Source of the DNA: Roseofilum acuticapitatum BLCC-M154
GTDB taxonomy: Bacteria > Cyanobacteriota > Cyanobacteriia > Cyanobacteriales > Desertifilaceae
DNA length: 64,000 bases
Assembly: GCF_030068475.1 (NCBI RefSeq)
Contig: NZ_JAQOSP010000101.1
Coordinates: 1 to 64,000 of the forward strand
Direction: 5' to 3'
Shown here: one piece after another, positions 7,554-16,200 of the stretch
Position numbering within the stretch: position 1 is the stretch's first letter
Layout of the letters: every line of letters begins with the position of its first letter
Made by a program: the position numbers and the translations under genes
The notes under the pieces: model-generated
Database searches by the model: none
The model's input: the letters and a program-made list of their open reading frames with translations, nothing else
Told to the model about the DNA's origin: nothing

Positions 7554-8264
7554 ATGTCTAAACCTTCTGTAATTACGATTAAAAATCTTGACCATTATTT
7601 TGGTAAAGGTCATCTACGCAAACAAATCTTATTTGATATTCAGCTAGAAATTAAGGCCGGTGAAATTATCATTATGACTGGGCCTTCCGGATCGGGAAAA
7701 ACCACCTTATTAACCTTAGTGGGAGGGCTGCGATCGGTGCAGTCGGGAAGCGTGGACGTTTTGGGCGAAGAATTTTGTGGCGCATCTGCGCGTAAACTGA
7801 CGAGAGCGAGACGCAAACATGGGTATATTTTCCAAGCTCATAACCTGCATCAAAGCTTAACGGCGCTGCAAAATGTGCAAATGGGGCTAGAAGTGCATGG
7901 AAAATGGTCATCACAGGAGATGAAAGAGCGATCGGCAGCCATGTTAGAACGGGTAGGATTAGGAGAGCATTTACACTATTATCCCGATAATTTATCCGGG
8001 GGACAAAAGCAACGGGTGGCGATCGCCCGCGCTCTGGTTAGCCATCCTCCCCTGGTGCTTGCTGATGAACCGACTGCTGCCCTCGATAGCCATTCTGGAC
8101 GCGCCGTAGTGGAGTTAATGCAGACCTTAGCCCAAGAACAACACTGTACCATTTTGATGGTCACCCACGATAACCGGATTTTAGATGTCGCCGATCGCAT
8201 CATCCACATGGAAGATGGACGGTTGTCAGATGGCGATCGAACCAGTATATTAGAGACGGGTTAA
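7554..8264 (+). CDS. devA: DevA-family ABC exporter ATPase
   Basis: This 236-residue ATP-binding subunit energises the DevBC exporter. Walker A GPSGSGKTT is at residues 43-51, the Q-loop region is YIFQAHNLHQSL, the signature is LSGGQKQRVAIARAL, Walker B is LVLADEP and the switch is VTHD. The first residues, MSKPSVITIKNLDHYFGKG, with GHLRKQILFDI, are characteristic of the DevA family. The ATG at 7554 is chosen because all upstream in-frame sequence is heptamer repeat. It ends the operon; no strong terminator was found after it. Confidence 0.93.
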   Translation: MSKPSVITIKNLDHYFGKGHLRKQILFDIQLEIKAGEIIIMTGPSGSGKTTLLTLVGGLRSVQSGSVDVLGEEFCGASARKLTRARRKHGYIFQAHNLHQSLTALQNVQMGLEVHGKWSSQEMKERSAAMLERVGLGEHLHYYPDNLSGGQKQRVAIARALVSHPPLVLADEPTAALDSHSGRAVVELMQTLAQEQHCTILMVTHDNRILDVADRIIHMEDGRLSDGDRTSILETG

Positions 8265-8403
8265 TGGGTAATAAAAGCTTTTATAGTTACATAAGAGGTT
8301 CTAGAAGATGATTTCTTTTTTGATTAATTTATCTAAAGGAGTCTTTCACAATCGCCCGATTTTAGATGTTCAACTATCCTCACCAATTCAGGAACCTTAA
8401 CCG

Positions 8404-9633
8404 TTGAAAGTATTTGACCAACCCATCCCCCAAGAAAAACTAGATATCTTGTCTAAAACCCGGTCTAATCCTTTCACTTGGCGCGGTCAGTTTTCCCCTC
8501 AACTTATTGAAGTAATTTTAAATGCCTATTGCTTGCCGAATTCGATGATTCTAGATCCATTTGCTGGGAGCGGAACCGTTCTGCTAGAAAGCACGAGGTT
8601 TCACGGTCAAGCTTACGGTTTTGACGTTAATCCGGCCGCTTATATTTTGAGTAAAATCTATGAACTTATTAATCTAGAAAATAGAACTAACTTAATCAAA
8701 AGAATTAGATATATTATCGATCGAGAATTTACCTTTAGAATATTTGAGCATCATGAAATTGAAAATTTAGAGAGCAAGTTAACAGAGATCAGAAGTGAAT
8801 TAGACCCAGAAATATTGAAAATATTTGATGCCCTAGTCATTTTATTAGATGTGGCTAACCATAAAGTCACTCATGAGTTGATCCAATCAAAATTTAATTA
8901 TTTAGTCGATGTAATTGAAAAACTACCTTACTCCGATCGCCCCATAAACGTGGGTTTATCCGATGCTCGTTCTCTTCCGATTCCCGACAAATCTATTGAT
9001 TTTGTTATCACCTCTCCACCGTATATAAATGTCTTTAACTATCATCAAAACTACCGAAAGTCAACTGAACTTTTAGGATGGGATTTATTAAAAATTGCCA
9101 AGTCAGAAATTGGATCAAACAGAGCGAACAGAAGAAACCGATTTTACACCGTGGTTCAATATTGTCTCGATATGGCTGATACCCTGAGAGAAATTTCGAG
9201 AGTCACCCAATCTCAGGCTCGAATTGTGTTTATTGTCGGACATCAATCCAATGTTCTTGGCATACCTTTCTATAATGCTGACATCATTGAAAAAATTGCC
9301 GTAAGATCTAAGCTTTTTCATAAATGTTTAAGGCAAAAAAGAGAGTTTAAAAATAAATTCGGCAAACTGATCCGAGAAGATATTATTAATTTTTACAATC
9401 TCAACTCTAACCTTAGCCAGCCAACCCTTGAAGAAATTGCGAGAGAAGTCGCTGATGAAATCTTAAATCGTAATCTTCCTTTGGTGTCCTGCCAAAACAA
9501 AAAATTACTTGAACAGGCCATCGATCAAGTGCATCAGATCAGCAGAACGCCAACTTTAGACCCCCAACAACTATGTGTACTCCCCCGCTCAAAAGAGTTA
9601 AGACTTAATCACTCACGTTCAATCTATGCCTGA
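8404..9633 (+). CDS. Type II DNA amino-methyltransferase of a restriction-modification pair
   Basis: This 409-residue DNA methyltransferase carries motif I DPFAGSGT near residue 49 (AdoMet binding) before the catalytic motif TSPPY near residue 202. TSPPY usually marks N4-cytosine methylation, though N6-adenine cannot be excluded. The start is unusual: TTG at 8404 is the only candidate after an in-frame TAA (8398-8400), and a 30-codon frame beginning ATG at 8308 lies directly upstream in the same frame. Either the enzyme truly starts at TTG or an extension has been cut by a nonsense change. Its end overlaps the next gene by 8 bp, so the two form an operon. Base composition is more AT-rich than in neighbouring genes, suggesting transfer. 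Confidence 0.85.
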   Translation: MKVFDQPIPQEKLDILSKTRSNPFTWRGQFSPQLIEVILNAYCLPNSMILDPFAGSGTVLLESTRFHGQAYGFDVNPAAYILSKIYELINLENRTNLIKRIRYIIDREFTFRIFEHHEIENLESKLTEIRSELDPEILKIFDALVILLDVANHKVTHELIQSKFNYLVDVIEKLPYSDRPINVGLSDARSLPIPDKSIDFVITSPPYINVFNYHQNYRKSTELLGWDLLKIAKSEIGSNRANRRNRFYTVVQYCLDMADTLREISRVTQSQARIVFIVGHQSNVLGIPFYNADIIEKIAVRSKLFHKCLRQKREFKNKFGKLIREDIINFYNLNSNLSQPTLEEIAREVADEILNRNLPLVSCQNKKLLEQAIDQVHQISRTPTLDPQQLCVLPRSKELRLNHSRSIYA

Positions 9634-10537
9634 ATTTTCTCGACCTCATTATACTAAGTTAACGGCTTGTCTGCATAACCGTCGCTTACCTGATTCAGAT
9701 CGAGAACGGTTAGAAGAGGCTATTAGACAGTATCATCAATGGATATCGGCAATGGAATCTATTGAAGGAGGTCAATCGGATGTCGTCGAAAGATTAGTGG
9801 AAGTGACAAATCGATACAAGCGATTTATCGAGCTAGATTTAATCTTTGATAGCTCAGAAAATTTTTTATATCGACAAAAAGGACAGCTTAAACTAGATAA
9901 CACCATTCTAGAAGAGTTTTTGCCCCAAGTTATTTTCCGGAGTTTGCGGGAAATTGATGATTCTTTTGAGTTGGGGCCAAGAAATACCTTCGCTGGACTG
10001 AGTTTTTTATCTTCTTTAGGTAATCCAGGTCAAGGAGGTGAACCGAGTATGAGAACGAAAGACCAAGATTTTATCTTGGGAAAGAAGTTATACTTAAAAT
10101 CATCATTTAATTCAAATTTTGAAGATCATAAACACCTGGAATCCTATCTCGGATATGTTTGTGCAGAATGTAAAACCAATCTCGATAAAACGATGTTTCA
10201 GGAGGCTGTAGCTACCAGTCGAGACTTAAAAATAGCAGTTCCTGGATCGTTGTATTTTCTGGTTTGCGAGTTTCTAGATATGACTCCAGTCTCCATCCTC
10301 TCTACTCAGATTGATGATGTTTTGATTGTCCGCAAGACTAAGCGTATGTCTTCAGCTATGCGTCAAGAATATCGAACTCCATCAGAACGGCAAATTCATC
10401 GACAGGAGTATGTGGATTTTTTGGATGCATCTCAATACTATGCTGATGTATTTCAAAGAATGATCGATAAAATTCAAGCTCTGATCGATCAAACTAAACC
10501 CTCTATTGAGAATGTTCTCAATCAAGGTCATTTTTAA
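9626..10537 (+). CDS. Probable Bpu10I-family restriction endonuclease
   Basis: This 303-residue protein is encoded in overlap with the methyltransferase. It shows a PD-(D/E)XK-like core: MRTKDQDFILGKKLYLK, then YVCAECKTNLDKTMFQEA near residues 173-192, where E-x-K supplies catalytic residues, and PGSLYFLVCEFLDMTPVS. The pattern, including the early IELDLIFDSSENFLYRQKGQ segment, resembles what is annotated as Bpu10I-family restriction endonuclease in other cyanobacteria; Bpu10I itself cuts CCTNAGC. The family call is from memory of the motif and the recognition sequence here is unknown. The neighbouring methyltransferase gives strong context for a complete type II system. Confidence 0.7.
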   Translation: MPEFSRPHYTKLTACLHNRRLPDSDRERLEEAIRQYHQWISAMESIEGGQSDVVERLVEVTNRYKRFIELDLIFDSSENFLYRQKGQLKLDNTILEEFLPQVIFRSLREIDDSFELGPRNTFAGLSFLSSLGNPGQGGEPSMRTKDQDFILGKKLYLKSSFNSNFEDHKHLESYLGYVCAECKTNLDKTMFQEAVATSRDLKIAVPGSLYFLVCEFLDMTPVSILSTQIDDVLIVRKTKRMSSAMRQEYRTPSERQIHRQEYVDFLDASQYYADVFQRMIDKIQALIDQTKPSIENVLNQGHF

Positions 10538-10618
10538 GAACTGGATACCTGGAGCCGAGTTTAGCTAAGATAGGGATCAGAAGACTCGATTGATAAACTC
10601 GTAATCATTCCCTAATCA

Positions 10619-11809
10619 GTGTTGAACCGTTCTCCAGCTTTTTCCTTATTCCTCATTCTAGTGGCGATCGCCCCTTTGACTTCCTGTGCGAATAGCTCTG
10701 GAGGGCAAAGTGTAGAGCAACTGCTTGCACCCGATCCCCAATTGCAATCAACTCCCGCAACTCCTGCTCCCCAACCTTCTCCCCAACCTTCCGTACCTCC
10801 GGCTCCCGTTTCTGCGATCGAGCTTCCGGAGGACTTTCCTGCTGCAATTCCCCAATATGCCAACGCTACCCTAGAATTGGTGTCTCCCCTCACCTCTGGA
10901 GAAGAAGGGATGATTACCCGTTGGTTTAGTGCTGACTCGACGACGCTCGTTAGACGCTATTACCAACAGCAGTTACAGGAGAATAATTGGGAAATAACGA
11001 GCGCTCCTGATGCATCGGATCTGGCTGCACGTCGGGAGGGGTTGCAACTGACTCTGAGCTTTGCTCCGCCGACTTCTGGACAAACGACTTATACTTTGAC
11101 CTATCGTCTGGATGATACGTCAACGGCGATCGCCACTCCATCCCCTTCTCCCTCTCCATCCCCTACTTCCTCTCCCAGTGCGGCTCCAGTTTCCTCCTCT
11201 CTCTCCCCAGAAGTGCAACAATTGATTACCCTGGGAATTACGGGTGATGCCTCGATAGAAGCCTTTCAAGCCAATGAAATCATTACTCGTCGAGAGTATG
11301 CTCGCTGGTTAATCAATGCCAATAATCAGATCTATGCTGACGATCCGGGTAAACAAATTCGGTTAGCCTCTTCGACGGGAGAGCCGGTATTTCAAGATGT
11401 CCCGAAAAGTGACCCAGATTTTCAGTATATTCAGGGATTAGCGGAGGCAGGGTTAATTCCCAGTAGCCTGACGGGAGAGGCAACAGAAACTCGATTTCGT
11501 CCTGATGCTCCCCTGACAAGGGAAAATTTAATCGGTTGGAAAGTGCCGTTAGATACTCGATCCGCTCTGCCGAAAGCGACGATAGAGGCGGTCAAAGATA
11601 CTTGGGGATTTCAAGATACGAGTAAAATTAACAGCCAAGTTTTACCGAGTATTTTGCTGGATTTCCAAAATGGCAATAATGCTAACATCAGGCGCATTTT
11701 TGGCTATACTAGACTGTTTCAGCCGCAAAAAACGGTGACACAATTGGAGGCAGCAACGGCTTTAACGTATTTTGGTACACAGGGAGAAGGGCGATCAATT
11801 AAAAATTAA
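10619..11809 (+). CDS. SLH-domain lipoprotein
   Basis: This 396-residue envelope protein has an N-terminal lipoprotein signal, with a hydrophobic core SLFLILVAIAPLTSC and lipobox LTSC at about residues 20-23. A Pro/Ser/Thr-rich linker follows, then a small folded domain (ELPEDFPAAIPQYANATLELV onward) and a second Pro/Ser linker. The C-terminal half has S-layer-homology-like motifs: EIITRREYARWLINANN, FQDVPKSDPDFQYIQGLAEAGLIP and FRPDAPLTRENLIGWK. It is probably anchored to the outer membrane or binds peptidoglycan-linked polymer. The start is GTG (10619) or the adjacent TTG (10622); no good ribosome site is visible. Confidence 0.8.
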   Translation: MLNRSPAFSLFLILVAIAPLTSCANSSGGQSVEQLLAPDPQLQSTPATPAPQPSPQPSVPPAPVSAIELPEDFPAAIPQYANATLELVSPLTSGEEGMITRWFSADSTTLVRRYYQQQLQENNWEITSAPDASDLAARREGLQLTLSFAPPTSGQTTYTLTYRLDDTSTAIATPSPSPSPSPTSSPSAAPVSSSLSPEVQQLITLGITGDASIEAFQANEIITRREYARWLINANNQIYADDPGKQIRLASSTGEPVFQDVPKSDPDFQYIQGLAEAGLIPSSLTGEATETRFRPDAPLTRENLIGWKVPLDTRSALPKATIEAVKDTWGFQDTSKINSQVLPSILLDFQNGNNANIRRIFGYTRLFQPQKTVTQLEAATALTYFGTQGEGRSIKN

Positions 11810-11906
11810 AAATTAAAAATTAAAAATTAATTATGGTAATGGCTAGGGAACAACAGATCTCCGTATCCCCATTCCCCCACTCCCCCATTCCCTCACTCCC
11901 CCATTC
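11798..11906. repeat. AT-heptamer and C-rich repeats upstream of nurA
   Basis: TTAAAAA heptamers (about 11798-11831) overlap the end of the SLH lipoprotein gene and encode its last residues. A C-rich CTCCCCCATTC tract (about 11868-11905) ends just before the nurA start codon. Confidence 0.8.
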
Positions 11907-11912
11907 CTTGAT

Positions 11913-13076
11913 ATGCCTCTCGATCCATCCTTAATCTTATCTTTGCTACAAGTGAAACGCTCGGAGTTTAAGGGCTTAGAGTCCCAAGTTTTCGAGAAAC
12001 TTCGGCCCTATCGCCAGGCGCTTTTGCACGGTTCTAGGGAGGTGATAGAGGGAGTAAAAACGGTTGAATTAACTGATGAGTATGATTCTATTTATGCGGA
12101 ACCTTTGGAAAAAGGCGATCGCGGTTGGATTGTGAAATCTAATTTAGTTTGGCAAAATCGAGAACAAAGCTTACAGTGGGTGCGCGATCGCCTCACGGGA
12201 ATTCCCACCTTTGCCGTTGATGGTTCCCAAATCTATCCCAGCAAAGACTTTTCGATTCCCATCGCCGTGATTCAAATTGGCTGGTTTGAAAACTTCCATC
12301 GCGGGGATGGAGACTATGAAAAAGATGTCGCCGTAGATTTAATTACCCCCAATCAATTTGCCGCTCTCGGAAAAGGGGAATCCCTCGATCGCCTCGTTAA
12401 CCGTCGCCGTCTAGAACTCGAAGTGCGCCGCATCATCGACTACATGCAAACTCACAGCCATCAATCCTCCCGTCTAGCCTTCTATGATGGCTCCCTCATT
12501 GCCAGTTTTGCCGAAACCTTCGATCGCCCCACCTATGAATGCTATCTCAAAACCCTGCGTCAACTCCTTAAAAGCAGTCAACAGCATCAAATTCCCCTCG
12601 TTGCCTATATCGATACCAGTGCCGCCGAAGATACTACGCAAATGCTGCAACGGGTGTTAGGCTTGCCCCCCATTTCCGGAGTAGGCGATCCGCAATTGCT
12701 CAATCCGCTCATGGAATGGGGCGATCGCACCCTTCTCTGTCGCTGCTGTCGTCCCGGTATCCTCAAAGACTACCAAGAACAAGCCAATCAAGTCACCTTT
12801 ACCTATCTCAAAACCCATGCCGGATACCCCGTACGCCTCGAATTACCCCTCTGGATCTTTGAAGCAGGGTTACTCGAACAAGTGATTGACTGGGTACGCG
12901 CAGAAGCCATTATTGGACGCGGCTATCCTTATGCGATCGAAACTGCCGATCAAGTCACCGTCCTCCGCAGCGAAGACCGTAAACTCTTTTACCGAATCCT
13001 CCAAGATTGGGCAGAACAGGAAGAAATTCCCTTTCGACTCTCCCGGAAAATGGTCAGCAAAGCTCAACGGCGTTAA
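11913..13076 (+). CDS. nurA: NurA-domain nuclease
   Basis: This 387-residue protein carries the NurA nuclease domain: FAVDGSQIYPSKDFSIP near residues 100-116, with the metal-binding Asp of the DGS motif, and a second acidic motif LAFYDGSLIASF near 187-198, followed by VAYIDTSAAEDT. In archaea NurA resects DNA ends together with the HerA translocase; in cyanobacteria NurA-domain proteins of this size occur without HerA, and their partner is not settled. The next gene encodes a very large helicase-like protein on the same strand, a possible functional partner. HIP1 sites are frequent, so it is a long-standing resident gene. Confidence 0.85.
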   Translation: MPLDPSLILSLLQVKRSEFKGLESQVFEKLRPYRQALLHGSREVIEGVKTVELTDEYDSIYAEPLEKGDRGWIVKSNLVWQNREQSLQWVRDRLTGIPTFAVDGSQIYPSKDFSIPIAVIQIGWFENFHRGDGDYEKDVAVDLITPNQFAALGKGESLDRLVNRRRLELEVRRIIDYMQTHSHQSSRLAFYDGSLIASFAETFDRPTYECYLKTLRQLLKSSQQHQIPLVAYIDTSAAEDTTQMLQRVLGLPPISGVGDPQLLNPLMEWGDRTLLCRCCRPGILKDYQEQANQVTFTYLKTHAGYPVRLELPLWIFEAGLLEQVIDWVRAEAIIGRGYPYAIETADQVTVLRSEDRKLFYRILQDWAEQEEIPFRLSRKMVSKAQRR

Positions 13077-13125
13077 GATTCCTCTCCCCAACTCCCCATC
13101 TCCCCAACTCCCCAACTACCCTCCT

Positions 13126-13212
13126 GGCGATGGGTTGCTCTATCATGCCTTTGTCTACTGCTTTGACGATCAACTAGAATTTAAACTATTCCCACTCTCC
13201 GAACCCAATTAA
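13126..13212 (+). pseudogene. Short coding remnant between nurA and the helicase gene
   Basis: After a C-rich repeat, an open stretch with no start codon reads GDGLLYHAFVYCFDDQLEFK and ends SEPN at TAA (13210-13212). It looks protein-like and unlike the repeat, so it may be the tail of a gene whose upstream part has been lost. The family is not recognised. It ends four bases before the next start codon. Confidence 0.3.
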
Positions 13213-13216
13213 GTTC

Positions 13217-16200
13217 ATGTACGTTTATTGCACAGATCAAGTTCAGCAGAAAGCCAAGCAGCATAATTTGCAGAGCCACATTAATCGATTCTGTGATGAA
13301 CTATGGCCTCAGAGTGTCGATCAAGCCCAAGCTCATTTTAAGCGCCTGTATCCTTATCTCAAGCGTAAGGTTGACCATAACTATCGCTTGATTGCTCGGA
13401 TGGTGCGGGTGCAGGGGGAAAGCCTAGGGGATGGTGTGGATATTTTGGCGTTGCTCGACATCCTCAAGCGCGGATCGAAGGACTATGAGCATTTTCTCAG
13501 AGACCGGGAAGGGTTTGGGCAACAGTATCTCGATCCTCAGATTCAGCCTGGGGAATTAGAACATTGGGTTGTAAATCAACAAAACTTAGCATCTGTTCCC
13601 CATCCGGTGCGGCCATTGGTGCAGGAAAACCCGGATTTATTGCCTTGGTTAGAACCTCCAGGATGGAAACGGGAAAACCAGGGGCCGTTGATTTATGAGA
13701 GTGAAATTTGGGCTGGGGAGTTAAATAGTGCTGCCATGCGATCGCACGCTTCCCAGTATACCCAATTGGTAGAGGTCATTCAGAGTCCCCAACCGACTGA
13801 ACAGAGGACGCAGTGGCCGGGGGTGTTATTGTATGGAGAAGGCGATCGCTACATTCTCTTTAGCCGTATTCTCTCTTCCGAGCGCTCTCCATCGATTCTT
13901 TTTTTACTCTGTCCCTTTTCCCATTATCCTACACCCGAAGATATCACCACCATTGGCGAGCGTACCTATCTCTATAATCAAAACGCCAATTATCTCAATG
14001 GTCATTTTAACCTCAATTCGATTACAGCCCTAGCTCGTCGAGCCTATCCCAATTATTTACTCGCCCATGAAGATTGGTTGATTCTTGAGGGTTCCCCCAA
14101 GGTCAATTTAGCCCTGTCTGCGGAAGAGGAGAGCTTATTAAACTTCGTCTCGACCCCCGGAAATCATGCCCTACCCTTGTTTTTAAACGGACAAGCAGGA
14201 AGCGGAAAATCCACCCTACTCTTCTATCTGTTCGCGGACTACTGCTATCGCAAATTCTATTATTATGGCGATCGCCTCTTACCGGGCAATCCCCTCTTCT
14301 TAACCTACAATGAGCGCCTGTTAGAAGTTGCCAAAGACCGAGTACAAAAATTATTAAAATTCCATCATCGGTTTGTTTCCCAGCAAACGGATAATACACC
14401 TATCCCGAATATTGGGCACTTTTTCAAACCTTTTCAGCGTTTTTTGCTCAATCTTTTACCCCCAGAATATACGGAAAAATATGCCTTAGACCGCTATATT
14501 TCTTTTCATAAATTTAAAGTCTTATATCAGCACTGTCCCCTACCTATTGCCCAATCCTATTCTCCAGAACGCTGTTGGCATGTAATTCGCACATTTATCA
14601 AAGGATATGGATTAGAAGAAATGACCTTAGAGGACTACGAGTTTGAAGTCCCTCGTAAGGAAAGAACGGTTCCCATTCAGGAGTTTAAAGATATTTATAC
14701 CATTTGGCAAAATTGGTATCAGCGAAAAGCAGAAGAATTAGGATATTGGGACGATCAAGACCTAATTAAACAAGTTTTACAATTGCCCCTGGATTTGGCC
14801 CGCTATACCGCCATTTTCTGTGATGAATCTCAGGATTTTACGCGAATTGAGCTACAATTAATTTTAAGGCTCTCCATTTTTTCTCGCTACGATCTGGGCT
14901 ATCAAACCCTAGAAAACTTCCCCTTTGTATTTGCGGGCGATCCGTTTCAAACCCTTAATCCTACGGGGTTTCGTTGGGATAGCTTTAAGGCAGCTTTTTA
15001 TAGTGAAGTGGTGATTCAACTCGATCCAACGCGCCAATTGGGTCTAGAAATGAATTTCCAAGAATTAGAATGTAATTATCGATCCTATGCCCCAATTGTA
15101 AAGTTTAATAATTTGATTCAGTTCTGGCGCTATCTCTTGTTTAATCACCGAGATCTTAAGCCCCAAAGAGTGTGGAGACAAGGGCAACTCTTACCGGAAA
15201 AGTTTATCTTAGAAGATAACTTGGAGAGGGAAACCTTTAAGGAGTATATCCAAAATACGATTATTATTATCCCCTGTGAAGAAGGGGGAGAAATTGCCTA
15301 TATTCAAAAAGATGAAGTCTTGTCTGAAGTCGTTGAAGGATGGAGTGAAGGGGAACCGCCGAAAAATGTTTTGAGTGCGATCGCCGCTAAAGGTCTAGAA
15401 TTTAAGCGGGTGATTTTGTATAAATTTGGTGAAGCCTGTCATAGCCGCTTCTGGACTCTTCTAGAAGCCGATCATCCGGAATTGAGCATTGAAGTCGAAT
15501 ACTTCTTTAATAAGCTCTATGTGGCATCAAGTCGCGCCATTGAGCGGTTATTTGTGGTCGATACTCCCTTGGGCGATCGCACCCTATGGCATCAAATCAA
15601 CAATCCTCAGCAAGTAGAAACCCATTGGGAACAAGTAAAAAATGCTTCAGAATGGCAACAACGGATGCAATTTTTGCAAACTGGAACCGATGAAAGTGCT
15701 AAAGAGTTACAAGAAGATGATCTGCCTTCCATTGCCCTAGCGTTCCAAACCCAAGGCTTAAATGCCCAAGATCCTAAGCTCCTACGACGAGCTAAACAAT
15801 ATTATCAAACCATTGGCAATTTAGAAGAAGGCCATCTCTGTGAAGCTTGGGCACTCAAATTTGAACAGCAGTATCAAAAAGCCGGGTCAGAATTTTGGCA
15901 ACTCGGAGAAGAAGAAGAAGCCTGGGATTGTTTTTGGCAAGGCTCCTGTTGGACAGATCTGTATCAATGGTATCAAGATGTGGCCGATCGCCCAGAACTC
16001 GGCGATCGCCATAGCCTCGAACAACCCCTCATTCACTTCATGGTCTCAGCATTTGATCCAGAAGCCATACAAACCCTCACTCAAGCCCTACAAGTCTATC
16101 ACCATAACCAGACCCAAGTTTTGGAACAACATCGCTTTAGTCCCCAGTGGACAACTGCGATCAAAACTTATCAGCAGAAAATCGAAGAAATAACCGAAGA

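Noticed and set aside
7313-7561. Frames coding for repeated THYPLPI
   Set aside because: A product of the ATTACCC heptamer; the period of seven visits all frames and the true DevA start is at 7554.
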